From Ruminiclostridium sufflavum DSM 19573 (GTDB lineage Bacteria > Bacillota > Clostridia > Acetivibrionales > DSM-1351), in NCBI RefSeq assembly GCF_003208175.1, contig NZ_QKMR01000025.1:1-64000 (forward strand): 64,000 bases of DNA. The letters run 5' to 3'. Below the pieces are notes generated by a model that ran no database searches, had not been told where the DNA came from, and saw only the letters and a list, made by a program, of their open reading frames with translations. This document shows, piece by piece, positions 1 through 9,043 of the stretch; within the stretch, counting starts at the first letter, position 1, and each line of letters starts with the position of its first letter. A program made the position numbers and the translations under genes.

Positions 1-1566
1 AAGCTCCTTACCTGCATCAATTGTACCATTGCCGTCTCTGTCAAATACCAGAAGCCCGTCGTCACTGCCCACCCAGCCGCTTTTTTCAGAGAATCCGTTA
101 TTATCAAGGTCAAAATGAACCCCGTTTTGTACACTTAGCGTTTCTACTCCATCCCCGTCTAAATCAAAGATAATAGGGTCAATTCTGGGAGGACTTGCAC
201 CTTCAGCCTCTCCAAAGAGCCATCCAATAAAATCACTGACAGCATGTCCAAGCTCACTGCCGACCATCCAGCCAACAACACCTGCTCCAAGCTCAAGCAG
301 GATTCCTCCCGCGATACCCAAGGGCCCTCCGCAGGTGCCCAGAGCTAAAGCAAAAGGCGCAACCGCCTCTGCAAATGCGGCAGCTGTTGCAAAGCCTCCT
401 GCCGTTTCAAGAGTCCAGTCGCGCACAATTTTATTCCCTGCTTCAGTGTCACCTGCTTTATAAGCTTTATCCGCCTCACCTATCATGTTTACGCAATCTA
501 CTGCTATTAACAAGGCTCCCACAGCTCCAAGCGCCTTGAAGGTTATACCTCGGGCTTTAAGATACTGAGCGGTTCTCACACTTTCTGCTGCTTCACTTAA
601 AACCGAATATGTAGCTTTCAGACCCGATTCAGAAGACTGTCCCATGGTCTGATCAATAGTTTTTACTATAGAATTTGTTTCACTAAGAACTTTGGGATCA
701 GTACTACCAATTTTTTGAGACAATTCATTTAACAAAGGGTACTTGGCATTCAATTCAGCTTCAGACAGACTACCCATCATTTCACTGACAGTCCTTGTTT
801 CAAGAGTCCCTTCAGGTGGTGTAATTCTACTCCCGCCTATAAGTTTCGAAGTATCTGCACCAAGAATTCCATCTTCTCCTTTAAAAATATCAATTAATGA
901 CATATCTTGGCTTGATTTATATATAATAGTTTCTCGCAATCCATTCAAGGCTTTTTCTTCTGAAAACCCTAATTCTTTTATGAAATACTCCTTTGTACTT
1001 AAAAGGTCTTCTTTCGGAATTCCATTGATACTTTTCACATTGGGGTTGTTCATAACATTTGGAAATTCTGTTTCCCACCATACACGACCAGATTTAGCAT
1101 CAGGAATAATACATTCTACGTTGCCGTGAGCCGTTTCCACAAATTCAGCAGAGCGGTTTGCCCATGGGCCATTTTGGGGGTCATACATATAGTCCCCAAC
1201 ATCTTTTTTAAGAAGAGATTGATTTTCGGGCAATGCCAGTTCAGGATTTTCATTTTTAAATACTGCCTCTACAGCCGCTTCATATCTACCATCACTAAGG
1301 AAGTCAGCAGCAGGGGTGCGGTCTATTACTCTAGCCATAGAACCATCAGATTCACCAATAGCTTTAGCCAGATCATTTGTACTTAATCCATCACATACTC
1401 TCCCACTATATAAATATGTAGTGGCATTTGAGCCTGCTATCGGATCAACCACCGAAATCCTTTTTACAAGCTGTTCAAGTTCAGCCTTTGTTAATATTTC
1501 AGAATGTTCCATCAATGTTTCCAATTCAGCAAGAGCTTCTTTATATGTTAAGATACCTACACTCAT
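1..1566 (-). CDS. FrpC/RTX-like large secreted toxin candidate (partial, C-terminus outside window)
   Basis: The frame is open from the ATG at 1566 to the window edge (522 codons seen). A strong ribosome site (GAGGGGG, 8 nt spacing) supports the start. Residues 1-55 match the small leader copies at 2086-2301 and 2880-3047 and include an LYSG motif. There is no classical signal peptide. Around residues 345-455 lies a Gly/Ala-rich hydrophobic stretch like the membrane-active part of pore formers. It is followed by PIIFDLDGDGVETL, VHFDLDNNGF and DGLLVFDRDGNGTIDAG, Asp/Gly calcium-type motifs I know from large FrpC-like type I secretion substrates. The effector end is not visible, so the activity is unknown. 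It is last in a tandem cassette array and follows its partner gene by 22 bp. A role as an exported toxin is inference; a surface adhesin is the main alternative. Confidence 0.72.
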   Translation of the reverse strand, partial: MSVGILTYKEALAELETLMEHSEILTKAELEQLVKRISVVDPIAGSNATTYLYSGRVCDGLSTNDLAKAIGESDGSMARVIDRTPAADFLSDGRYEAAVEAVFKNENPELALPENQSLLKKDVGDYMYDPQNGPWANRSAEFVETAHGNVECIIPDAKSGRVWWETEFPNVMNNPNVKSINGIPKEDLLSTKEYFIKELGFSEEKALNGLRETIIYKSSQDMSLIDIFKGEDGILGADTSKLIGGSRITPPEGTLETRTVSEMMGSLSEAELNAKYPLLNELSQKIGSTDPKVLSETNSIVKTIDQTMGQSSESGLKATYSVLSEAAESVRTAQYLKARGITFKALGAVGALLIAVDCVNMIGEADKAYKAGDTEAGNKIVRDWTLETAGGFATAAAFAEAVAPFALALGTCGGPLGIAGGILLELGAGVVGWMVGSELGHAVSDFIGWLFGEAEGASPPRIDPIIFDLDGDGVETLSVQNGVHFDLDNNGFSEKSGWVGSDDGLLVFDRDGNGTIDAGKEL

Positions 1567-1588
1567 GATCTATTCCCCCTCTATTGTA

Positions 1589-1996
1589 TTAAAAATTAAA
1601 TTCAACGTTTGTTGTCTTATTGAAAGGTTCACTTGGATTCCCATTGAAAGCATAAACTGTAAGAGCATTTTTTAGGCTTTTGGAAATCTCATGCTCATAT
1701 ACTTTCAATTCCTCAGGAATTTTTACATGTAGGAGTGACCATATACGTGGAGAACCTTTAGCCCAATACTCTCTTAACTTAACTGGCATTAGTGTGCCCT
1801 TCCAGCCTAGAAGGAAATAATAATCATGCGGTTCTTCGCGTTCTCTTAGTGCCCATATTAAATATATATTTTCTTCACGGTTTATTGTCCATTGGTATGG
1901 CCTAAATATAGACAATCTATTTCCTGGGTTCTTAATTGCTTTTGCTTCGAATTCAGCCATTTCTTCCTTTGTCATACGTTCATTTACAAATGCCAT
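1589..1996 (-). CDS. Small partner protein of the toxin, copy 1 (immunity or chaperone candidate)
   Basis: A 135-aa soluble protein with no signal peptide or membrane segment. It belongs to a four-copy local family: a nearly invariant N-terminus (MAFVNERMTKEEMAEFEAKA), a WTI(D/N)RE core, a central tryptophan-rich part, and a common end (KTTNVEFNF here). The ribosome site AAGGAG precedes the ATG. It ends 22 bp upstream of the toxin-like gene, so the two are almost surely cotranscribed, with this gene first. From memory, small hypothetical proteins with a WTIDRE core occur beside large haemolysin-like genes in other bacteria; this is unverified. The fixed N-terminus with a diverging core would fit an immunity protein matched to a variable toxin. 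The upstream position and co-duplication with the toxin leader fit a dedicated chaperone equally well. Confidence 0.8.
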   Translation of the reverse strand: MAFVNERMTKEEMAEFEAKAIKNPGNRLSIFRPYQWTINREENIYLIWALREREEPHDYYFLLGWKGTLMPVKLREYWAKGSPRIWSLLHVKIPEELKVYEHEISKSLKNALTVYAFNGNPSEPFNKTTNVEFNF

Positions 1997-2085
1997 ATTC
2001 TTTTTCTCCTTTTTATTTTTTAAATTATTTCTTTAACCATAATCACAACACCAGTATTTTCTGATGCTCTGATTAAGACTAATTG

Positions 2086-2301
2086 TCATTTTTTACATAC
2101 AAGCGTAAAAGCATTTACATTTAAATCAGTACTTACACCACTATACAGATAAATAGTCGCATTTTGTACAGCAACAGGATCAACTACAGAAACCCTTTCT
2201 ACTAAAGCCTCAAGAGAAGCTTTGGTTATATTCTCAGGATGCCCCATCATTTGCTCTAATTCAGCTAATGCTTCTATATATGTTAAATTACTTATACTCA
2301 T
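2086..2301 (-). CDS. Orphan toxin-leader protein (71 aa)
   Basis: This 71-aa reading frame matches the first ~55 residues of the toxin-like protein at 1-1566: both share LTY.EALAELE, TKA.LE.LV.R and SVVDP, and end the block with YLYSG. It then stops after a short unrelated tail (TLVCKK). A GGAGG ribosome site precedes the ATG, and it begins 24 bp after the partner gene at 2326-2742, the same geometry as in the toxin cassette. It is either a truncated remnant of an older toxin or a functional free leader. Retention of an intact frame and ribosome site argues mildly for expression. Unknown function. Confidence 0.6.
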   Translation of the reverse strand: MSISNLTYIEALAELEQMMGHPENITKASLEALVERVSVVDPVAVQNATIYLYSGVSTDLNVNAFTLVCKK

Positions 2302-2325
2302 ATATTAAATCCTCCAATTATAATA

Positions 2326-2742
2326 TTAAAAATTGAATTCTACTTTAGTGTTTTTATTGATGTTATCAAATGGCTCGTCTGGATTTCCATTATAGCCATA
2401 AACCGTCAATGCCTCCTTAAGGCTTTGGAGGATTTCAAACCGCTTTTCTATAAGGTTCTCCTTAATATGTAAGGAAATCAATTCCCATTTACGAGGTGAG
2501 CCTTTTACCCATGTCTCCTTTAACTTTACAGCTAAAGGAATGTCATTCCAGCATAGAACAAAGTAATACTCGTCAGGTTCCTCTCGATTTTGAGATGCTT
2601 TTACTAAAAATACATTTCCCTCACGATTGATTGTCCACCTAGATGGACTAAGAGTAATAAAATTATTCCCCGGATTTGGTATTGCTTTTGCTTCGAATTC
2701 AGCCATTTCTTCCTTTGTCATACGTTCATTTACAAATGCCAT
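2326..2742 (-). CDS. Small partner protein, copy 2
   Basis: A 138-aa paralogue of the protein at 1589-1996. Its first 21 residues are identical to copy 1, while the middle differs clearly (for example NVFLVKASQNREEP against NIYLIWALREREEP). The core WTINRE and the C-terminal KNTKVEFNF are kept. The start has a strong AAAAGGAG site. It is followed after 24 bp by the 71-aa leader fragment rather than a full toxin. The intergenic DNA upstream of it repeats that upstream of copy 1 almost base for base, showing a recent tandem duplication. Role as immunity or chaperone is inferred from context only. Confidence 0.78.
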   Translation of the reverse strand: MAFVNERMTKEEMAEFEAKAIPNPGNNFITLSPSRWTINREGNVFLVKASQNREEPDEYYFVLCWNDIPLAVKLKETWVKGSPRKWELISLHIKENLIEKRFEILQSLKEALTVYGYNGNPDEPFDNINKNTKVEFNF

Positions 2743-2879
2743 AGTCTCTTTTCTCCTTTTTATTTTTATAAATTATTTTTAACCATAATCACAGCATCAG
2801 CATTTTTCTGGTGCTCTGATTAAGACTAATTGCCATTTTTTATATACAAGCGTAAAATCATTTGCATTTAAATCAGTAC

Positions 2880-3047
2880 TTACACGACCACTATACAGAT
2901 AAGTAGTTGCATTAGTTCCTGCAAGTCCTGTACAGATACTCTTTCAACAAGTGATTCAAGCATTGTCTTAGTTAAAGATTCAGGATGTTCCATCATTATA
3001 GATAATTCATCTATAGCCTCACTAAACGTTAAGTTACCTAAGCTCAT
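2880..3047 (-). pseudogene. Frameshifted toxin-leader remnant
   Basis: An ATG at 3047 opens a frame of 55 codons whose first ~38 residues match the toxin N-terminus (LTF.EAIDEL, EHPESLTKTMLESLVERVSV). A short loss of bases just after this point shifts the frame. The expected continuation (AGTNATTYLYSGRVSTDL) is readable in another frame down to about 2830. It lies 24 bp after the copy 3 partner gene. The ribosome site is weaker than at the other leaders. Treated as a decayed cassette member. Confidence 0.6.
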
Positions 3048-3071
3048 ATTATTATAACCCTACATACCCAA

Positions 3072-3476
3072 TCAGAAATTAAATTGAACCTTAGTAGTTT
3101 TGTTATTTCCCTTTGGATCACCATCGAACCCATAACCCTCTAGTGCATCTTTTAGGATTTGTATTATTTCATCCTGCTGTGCCTTTAGATTCTCTGGAAT
3201 CTTAATATGACGTAGCTCCCAAGTCCTTGGCGAACCTTCCGTCCAACATTCACCTAATTTGACTGTAATAGGGGTATCTTTCCAGCATAGAAGAAAATGA
3301 TTATCATGTGGCTCCTCTCTCTCTTCTAGTGCCCAAACTAGAATCACATTATTTTCTCGGTCAATTGTCCACTTTGATGGTTTAAGTATAAAAAATTTAT
3401 TACCCGGGTTTGGTATCGCTCTTGCCGCAAAATTATCCTTTTCTTCCTTTGTCATACGTTCAGTTACAAATGCCAT
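3072..3476 (-). CDS. Small partner protein, copy 3
   Basis: A 134-aa member of the same family (MAFVTERMTKEEKDNFAARA, WTIDRE core, TKVQFNF end). A longer frame begins at 3524, but the AAGGAG site lies directly before the ATG at 3476, which also aligns with the starts of copies 1 and 2, so 3476 is chosen. It is followed by the decayed leader at 2880-3047. It diverges from the others mostly in the middle and near the C-terminus. No membrane segments or cysteine motifs. Function inferred only from its cassette position. Confidence 0.77.
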   Translation of the reverse strand: MAFVTERMTKEEKDNFAARAIPNPGNKFFILKPSKWTIDRENNVILVWALEEREEPHDNHFLLCWKDTPITVKLGECWTEGSPRTWELRHIKIPENLKAQQDEIIQILKDALEGYGFDGDPKGNNKTTKVQFNF

Positions 3477-3545
3477 ATTCTTTTTCTCCTTTTTATTTTT
3501 ATAAATTATTTTAAGCATAATCAATTATGTCCCCAATAGCAGCCA

Positions 3546-3993
3546 TTATTTGTTCCCTTCACAGATAAACCAAGGGGTAGCAATAAAATCAAAGTTAACT
3601 TTTGTGACACAATCTCTTTTTCCAGAAGTTCCATGTGCATCAAACGCTTCCTTTAACAATACCATCATTTCGTCTTTATCCTTAAGCAATCTTTTGGGTG
3701 CTTCTATTTTAGTTATCTTCCACCACATTTCGACACCTGTATTGTACTTTCCGATTCCTTTACTGAAGGTTTCCATCATAAATAATACTTTTTCTCCACA
3801 CAAGTGCATAAAACATTGGTATTTCCGATTCATATGTGCCCTGTCCTCCCAAACCTGCCATAAAAGCTTCTCGTTCTCTGTCTATTGTCCATTCACTTGA
3901 ATATAAGAGTTTATCTGTAAAAGGACTTTTTAAATTAAAAGAATTAAAATACTCCCTGTCGCCCTCAGGAATTTTTTCATATATAAATGCCAT
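3546..3993 (-). pseudogene. Small partner protein, copy 4 (frameshifted)
   Basis: Two overlapping frames together rebuild one family member. The first (from ATG 3993, ribosome site AAAGGA) reads MAFIYEKIPEGDREYF and a WTIDRE core, and continues to FYALVW. The second supplies the rest (KEAFDAHG, TKVNFDF) and runs twelve residues past the usual end. The break lies around 3765-3790, near short A and T runs. It is the most divergent copy and the first in transcription order. It is either a true pseudogene or a sequencing or assembly slip; no leader fragment follows it before copy 3. Confidence 0.65.
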
Positions 3994-4421
3994 AAGATTC
4001 CTTTCTGCTTTATAAAATTATACCTCAATACTGTTCTTAAATCTGTACCCTTGAAGCCCTCAGCATAATAAAATTATACGATGCCAACCAGCTTTTTTTG
4101 TTAAATTTTTCATGTATTGGTTAATCTAAAATAATTTTATCATTTCAATTTAAAGCAGTAAATATCTTGAAATAAACATAATAAAAAACAGCGCACTGAC
4201 TTTGAAATCTGTGCACTGTTTGCTGCTTCAAGGGACTATTTTATTTTCCCGTTGCCATAGATGCTTCTCTTATTCAGCCCGGTTAATAATGTAAATCAAA
4301 TTTTCAAATTTATTATTTTCGACTCCCGACACAGGCTCTCTTGCCTTCAAAAGAATTAAGCCTATTATTTTTCGGCAGCCAGACGCATATATCATACCAG
4401 CCTGTGAAAAGCTTATGACAA
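3994..4421. other. Non-coding gap between cassette array and activase
   Basis: AT-rich stretch of about 430 bp. It should hold the promoter of the cassette operon on the minus strand: TATAAT-like hexamers lie at 4017-4022 and 4073-4078, but I see no convincing -35. It also holds a hairpin at 4187-4220. A 62-codon frame at 4270-4458 overlaps the activase terminator and is not believed. Confidence 0.4.
4187..4220 (-). terminator. Hairpin with U-tract, probable terminator
   Basis: Arms AACAGCGCAC (4187-4196) and GTGCACTGTT (4211-4220) pair with one G-U. On the minus strand the stem is followed by a run of T. It probably backs up the terminator at 4427-4455 and separates the activase transcript from the cassette operon. 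Confidence 0.5.
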
Positions 4422-4426
4422 GAAAA

Positions 4427-4455
4427 TCCGCAGGACAATAAAAGAATCCTGCGGA
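4427..4455 (-). terminator. Rho-independent terminator of the activase gene
   Basis: Perfect 9-bp arms TCCGCAGGA (4427-4435) and TCCTGCGGA (4447-4455), 13 bp beyond the stop codon of the activase gene, followed on the minus strand by a T-rich tail. Confidence 0.8.
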
Positions 4456-4467
4456 CAATCCTACTTT

Positions 4468-7400
4468 TTAAAGCATTCCTGCAATATCCTTGATTTCTTT
4501 AATATGCTTCGCTCTGTACATATCAGATTTTTCCTTTCGCCTGTTAACCTCATTCATGTTTTCAAAGGCTGTGGAAATCATCAGCTTAATCCTGTTCAGC
4601 TGATTTACCTCACTGGCGCCCGGGTCATAGTCTATAGCCACTATATTGGTTCCGGGATAAACTCTCTTGAGCTCCTTCATCATACCCTTCCCCGTAACAT
4701 GATTGGGCAGACAGGCAAAAGGCTGCATACAGATAATGTTCTTAACACCGCTGTTTATCAGCTCAATCATTTCCCCTGTCAAGAACCAGCCCTCTCCTGT
4801 CTGATTCCCCAAGGACAAAACCTCTGCCGCTCCCTTGGCAAGCTCCTGTATAGTCTCAGGCCCATGAAACCTCTTGCTGCGGTTCAGCGCTTTTACCAAG
4901 GGGCGCCTGTATGCTTCTATTGCCTTTATAGCCGCATTGCCCACAGTTTGTGACAGCTTGCTTCCCGACAGCTTCCTGTATTTGAAATCCTGATTGTAGG
5001 CACAGTACAATACAAAATCTATAAGGCCCGGCATTACAGCCTCTCCGCCCTCAGCTTCAACCAGCGCCACCGCATTGTTATTTGCTGTGGGATGGAACTT
5101 CACCAGTATTTCTCCTACAAGCCCTACCTTTGGCTTTACCTCGTCAGTTATTTCAAATTCTTCAAATTCCTGCACAATATTTCTTATAATCTGCTTAAAC
5201 TCTCTTCTTCCGGCTGATTCAAGCGAATCAATGCAAACCTTTGTCCATTTCTCATACAAGGCATTTGCCGAGCCCTTGACCCTTTCGTAAGGTCTGACCC
5301 TGTAAAGCACGTTCATAAACAAATCTCCGTATACCAAAGCCATCATTGCCTTATTCAGAAAACCGGGCGTAAACTTAAAGCCCGGGTTTTTCTCCATGCC
5401 ATTGGCATTTAAGGATATTACCGGAACCCTTTCAAGTCCTGCATCCTTCAGAGCCTTCCTCAGAAAGCCTATATAATTTGTCGCTCTGCACCCGCCTCCG
5501 GTCTGAGATATCATGACCGATGTATTGTCAAGATCATATTCGCCCGACAGCAGGGCTTCCATAAGCTGACCGATAGCTATTATCGCAGGATAGCAGGCAT
5601 CGTTGTTTACATACTTAAGGCCAACCTCGGTGGCTTTATTATCAATTGAAGGAAGCACCACCAAATTGTATCCCGACAGCCTAAAGGCTTCCTGTAAAAA
5701 TTGAAAATGCACAGGTGACATTTGAGGAGCCAGAATAGTATGATTTTTTCTCATTTCCTTTGTAAAGGGTACTCTCCTAAAGCTGCTGTCAACCTTTTTA
5801 AGCTTGAAGCCGCTCTTTTCTCTTTCAGTAATTGTTGCTTTCAAGGAACGCAGTCTTATTCTTGCAGCTCCCAAATTATTTCCTTCATCTATTTTCAGTG
5901 TGGTATAAATTTTCGAGTTTCCTGCTAATATTTCCTGAACCTGATCTGTCGTTACCGCATCCAGTCCGCAGCCAAAGGAATTGAGCTGCACCAGCTCAAT
6001 ATTATGCTGCTCCGCGACAAAGCTTGCCGCTGCATACAGCCTTGAATGATAAGCCCACTGGTCAACTACCCGCAGAGGCCTTTCAACCTTCCCCAGATGA
6101 GATACTGAATCCTCGGTCAATACCGCCATTCCAAGGGAAGTAATCATTTCAGGTATTCCGTGATTAATCTGCGGATCAATGTGATAAGGCCTTCCCGCCA
6201 GCACTATTCCTTTAATCCCGCTCTGCTCAATTATTTTCAGAGCATTTTCACCGGCCTGCCTTATGTCGTTTTTGAAGCTTTCCTGCTCTGCATATGCCTT
6301 TTCCGCGCTTTGCCTTATTTCTTCCTTTCCTATGTCAAATTGCTCAAGCTCTTCAAACAATCTCTGTGCCATCCTGCTCTCATTGTCAAAAGGCAAAAAA
6401 GGCTTCAGGAATAATATGTTTTCTTCTCTTAAAATGTCCATATTATTTTTAATTACTTCCGGATATGAAGCTACTATCGGGCAGTTAAAATGATTGTCCG
6501 CCTCTGCCTGCTCCCTCTTCTCATGTGTAACGGAAGGATAAAAAATAAATTTTACGCCTTTGTCTATAAGATTGGCAATATGCCCATGCACCAGCTTTGC
6601 CGGATAGCATACCGATTCTGAGGGTATTGTTTCAATCCCCTTCTCGTACAGCTTGTTTGAGGATCTGTCTGACAACTCCACTCTGAAACCCAGCCCGGTA
6701 AAAAATGTAAACCAGAAGGGATAATCCTCATACATGTTCAAAACTCTCGGAATACCTACAGTTCCTCTACTTGCGGCAGTCCTGTCAAGAGGCTTATAGC
6801 TGAGAAGCCTCTGATACTTGTATTTGAATATGTTTGGAAGAAGGTTCTGCTCCTTTCCTTTTCCGGCACCTCTTTCACATCTGTTGCCCGATATAAATTT
6901 TTCTCCGTTGCCGAATTTATTAATTGTCAGCAAGCAGTTGTTTGAACACAAGCCGCACCTTGAAACCCTTGTATCAACATTGAAGTCCTCCAGCTGATTT
7001 TCATTCAGTATATCTGAAACCGTTCCTTCCTCATAGCGCTCCTTGGAAAGCAAGGCAGCACCAAAGGCTCCCATTATACCTGCGATATCCGGTCTGACAG
7101 CCTCTCTTTCCGACAGCTTCTCAAAGCTTCTGAGTACGGCATCATTGTAAAAGGTACCTCCCTGTACCACTATTTTTTCGCCCATTTCCTCCGGGCTTTT
7201 AACTTTTATTACCTTGAACAAAGCATTTTTTATGACGGAATAGGATAATCCTGCTGAAATATCTCCTACAGTGGCGCCTTCCTTCTGGGACTGCTTGACT
7301 CTTGAATTCATAAAAACAGTACATCTGGAGCCCAGGTCAACCGGATTCTGCGCTGTTATTGCCTGAGCGGCAAAATCCTCTATTCTCAAGCCCAAGGAGC

Positions 7401-8781
7401 TTGCAAACGTGTCCAGAAACGAACCGCAGCCTGAAGAGCAGGCTTCATTTAAAAGTATGCTTTCTATATTGCCGTCCTTTATTTTCAAGCACTTCATATC
7501 CTGTCCGCCTATATCCAGAATAAAATCCACTCCGGGGCAGAAAAAGTCCGCTGCTTTGTAATGAGCAATAGTTTCAATTTCACCTATATCTACATTCAGC
7601 GCCGACTTAAGCAAGCCCTCTCCGTAACCGGTAACAGCCGAATTTGCTATTACTGCTTTTTCGGGCAAAAGACCGTACAGCTCTTTAAGCACTTTTACTG
7701 TTGAATTCAGAGGGCTTCCCTCGTTACTTCCGTAATACGAATACAAAATCGCTCCTGCTTCATCTATAAGAGTCGCCTTTGTAGTGGTTGAACCGGCATC
7801 AATTCCCAAAAAGCATTTCCCCTCATAGGAGGAAATATCCCTTCTTTTTACGGTGCTTCTTCCATGTCTCTCTTTAAATTTCCTGTATTCGCCTTCACCG
7901 GCAAAAAGGGGCTCAAGTCTTTTTGATTCGGCTATGTGAACCTCTCCGAAATTTTCCATTTTATTTAATAAGGCTTTAAACTGTACCGGTTTTTCATTAA
8001 CAGAGGACAGCGCGGCTCCTATTGCAACAAATATTTGCGAATTATCAGGAAAAATCACCTGATTATCCTCCAGTTTCAATGTATCTATAAATCTGTTTCT
8101 CAGCTCGGAAAGAAAGTATAAAGGCCCTCCCAGAAATGCCACATTGCCCCTTATAGGCCTTCCGCAAGCCAGACCGCTTATTGTCTGAATAACAACCGCC
8201 TGAAGGACAGATACGGCAATATCCTCCTTTGCAACTCCTTCATTCAGCAGCGGCTGAACATCTGTCTTTGCAAAAACTCCGCATCTGGCAGCAATAGGAT
8301 AAATGGTACCGCTGCTTTTTGCCAATTCGTTAAGACCGGCTGCATCCACTCTGAGCAAGGTTGCCATCTGGTCTATAAAAGAACCTGTTCCGCCGGCGCA
8401 GGTGCCATTCATTCTCTGTTCAACGCCGCCGTTGAAATACGTAATCTTTGCATCCTCACCGCCAAGCTCAATAGCTACATCTGTTTCAGGATAAAAGGTT
8501 TTAATAGCCTTCGTGGAAGCTATGACCTCCTGGGTAAAAGCCGCCCCCATGCCATCGGCAAGGCTTATGCCTCCAGACCCGGTAACTACGATTGTCAGTG
8601 CGGCATCACCTACTATTTTGTATGCATCGAGAAGCAGCTCCCTCAGCTTGTTCTTAATATCTGAATAATGCCTTTCATATTTGCTGTATACAAGCTTGTT
8701 TTCATCATTCAGGATTACTACCTTAACCGTAGTTGAACCTATGTCAATCCCGGCATGAAACAAACCGTTAATATAACCCAT
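4468..8781 (-). CDS. 2-hydroxyacyl-CoA dehydratase activase / HgdB-like fusion protein
   Basis: A ~1437-aa cytoplasmic protein of the CoA-substrate-specific enzyme activase family. Two BcrAD/BadFG-type ATPase domains (about residues 8-275 and 325-590) open with [10 protein letters not shown] and [10 protein letters not shown]. Each has a cysteine loop ([20 protein letters not shown]) and a second conserved Cys (RCGVF; RCTVF), the residues that in HgdC-type activases bind the bridging [4Fe-4S] cluster. A four-cysteine segment (CGLCSNNC, then RCERG) follows near residue 615. A DUF2229-like region comes next, then a C-terminal half resembling dehydratase D-components. Family role: ATP-driven injection of a high-energy electron into a dehydratase; the partner substrate is unknown. 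A longer frame begins at 8802, but AAAGGGGG sits before the ATG at 8781. Transcribed divergently from a TetR gene, a common clostridial pairing. Confidence 0.85.
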   Translation of the reverse strand: MGYINGLFHAGIDIGSTTVKVVILNDENKLVYSKYERHYSDIKNKLRELLLDAYKIVGDAALTIVVTGSGGISLADGMGAAFTQEVIASTKAIKTFYPETDVAIELGGEDAKITYFNGGVEQRMNGTCAGGTGSFIDQMATLLRVDAAGLNELAKSSGTIYPIAARCGVFAKTDVQPLLNEGVAKEDIAVSVLQAVVIQTISGLACGRPIRGNVAFLGGPLYFLSELRNRFIDTLKLEDNQVIFPDNSQIFVAIGAALSSVNEKPVQFKALLNKMENFGEVHIAESKRLEPLFAGEGEYRKFKERHGRSTVKRRDISSYEGKCFLGIDAGSTTTKATLIDEAGAILYSYYGSNEGSPLNSTVKVLKELYGLLPEKAVIANSAVTGYGEGLLKSALNVDIGEIETIAHYKAADFFCPGVDFILDIGGQDMKCLKIKDGNIESILLNEACSSGCGSFLDTFASSLGLRIEDFAAQAITAQNPVDLGSRCTVFMNSRVKQSQKEGATVGDISAGLSYSVIKNALFKVIKVKSPEEMGEKIVVQGGTFYNDAVLRSFEKLSEREAVRPDIAGIMGAFGAALLSKERYEEGTVSDILNENQLEDFNVDTRVSRCGLCSNNCLLTINKFGNGEKFISGNRCERGAGKGKEQNLLPNIFKYKYQRLLSYKPLDRTAASRGTVGIPRVLNMYEDYPFWFTFFTGLGFRVELSDRSSNKLYEKGIETIPSESVCYPAKLVHGHIANLIDKGVKFIFYPSVTHEKREQAEADNHFNCPIVASYPEVIKNNMDILREENILFLKPFLPFDNESRMAQRLFEELEQFDIGKEEIRQSAEKAYAEQESFKNDIRQAGENALKIIEQSGIKGIVLAGRPYHIDPQINHGIPEMITSLGMAVLTEDSVSHLGKVERPLRVVDQWAYHSRLYAAASFVAEQHNIELVQLNSFGCGLDAVTTDQVQEILAGNSKIYTTLKIDEGNNLGAARIRLRSLKATITEREKSGFKLKKVDSSFRRVPFTKEMRKNHTILAPQMSPVHFQFLQEAFRLSGYNLVVLPSIDNKATEVGLKYVNNDACYPAIIAIGQLMEALLSGEYDLDNTSVMISQTGGGCRATNYIGFLRKALKDAGLERVPVISLNANGMEKNPGFKFTPGFLNKAMMALVYGDLFMNVLYRVRPYERVKGSANALYEKWTKVCIDSLESAGRREFKQIIRNIVQEFEEFEITDEVKPKVGLVGEILVKFHPTANNNAVALVEAEGGEAVMPGLIDFVLYCAYNQDFKYRKLSGSKLSQTVGNAAIKAIEAYRRPLVKALNRSKRFHGPETIQELAKGAAEVLSLGNQTGEGWFLTGEMIELINSGVKNIICMQPFACLPNHVTGKGMMKELKRVYPGTNIVAIDYDPGASEVNQLNRIKLMISTAFENMNEVNRRKEKSDMYRAKHIKEIKDIAGML

Positions 8782-8907
8782 TTTAATTGCCCCCTTTGGC
8801 ATAAAATAAACAAAACCATATGTGCCTGATAACCCCAGCAGCTATATACAATCTATAAGATAAACAACGCTTAAACAACAGGCTGTTGATTAATAGTCTG
8901 TATGTAT

Positions 8908-8935
8908 ATTATAATATATTTATTCAGCTATTCAA
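8908..8935 (-). promoter_or_regulatory. Candidate sigma-A promoter of the activase gene
   Basis: On the minus strand TTGAAT (8930-8935), 16 bp, then TATAAT (8908-8913). It leaves an untranslated leader of about 120 nt. A palindrome CAACAG-G-CTGTTG at 8876-8888 lies just inside the leader and could be an operator. Confidence 0.45.
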
Positions 8936-8965
8936 TGAACAATTATTGTAAATTATGTGTTTTAA

Positions 8966-8994
8966 TTGACACATTCAGTTCATTTGTCTATAAT
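8966..8994 (+). promoter_or_regulatory. Consensus promoter with internal inverted repeat, tetR gene
   Basis: Perfect TTGACA (8966-8971), 17-bp spacer, perfect TATAAT (8989-8994). The spacer is framed by GACACAT (8968-8974) and ATTTGTC (8982-8988), an inverted repeat with 6 of 7 matches. That is a typical place for a TetR-type autorepressor operator. Regulation by the adjacent TetR protein is inference. Confidence 0.75.
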
Positions 8995-9043
8995 TCTATT
9001 TATGTATACTAACATTATATGATTTTTAACCGGGGATGAGAAC

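Larger units (their letters stand above)
1985..3524. repeat. Tandem ~740-bp cassette repeats
   Basis: The partner-gene starts at 1996, 2742 and 3476 are 746 and 734 bp apart. The DNA just upstream of each start is nearly the same (TTCTCCTTTTTATTTTT on the plus strand, then AT-rich sequence). The stretch containing GCTCTGATTAAGACTAATTG recurs near 2070 and 2815. This is direct evidence of tandem duplication of a [partner + leader] unit. Confidence 0.75.

Noticed and set aside
743-1675. Three plus-strand frames opposite the toxin-like gene
   Set aside because: They are antisense to a continuous minus-strand frame with a good start and recognisable motifs.
1985-3524. CRISPR-like array
   Set aside because: The repeats are ~740-bp gene duplications, not short regular repeats with spacers.
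4270-4458. 62-codon minus-strand frame
   Set aside because: It lies across the activase terminator, has no ribosome site and no recognisable composition.
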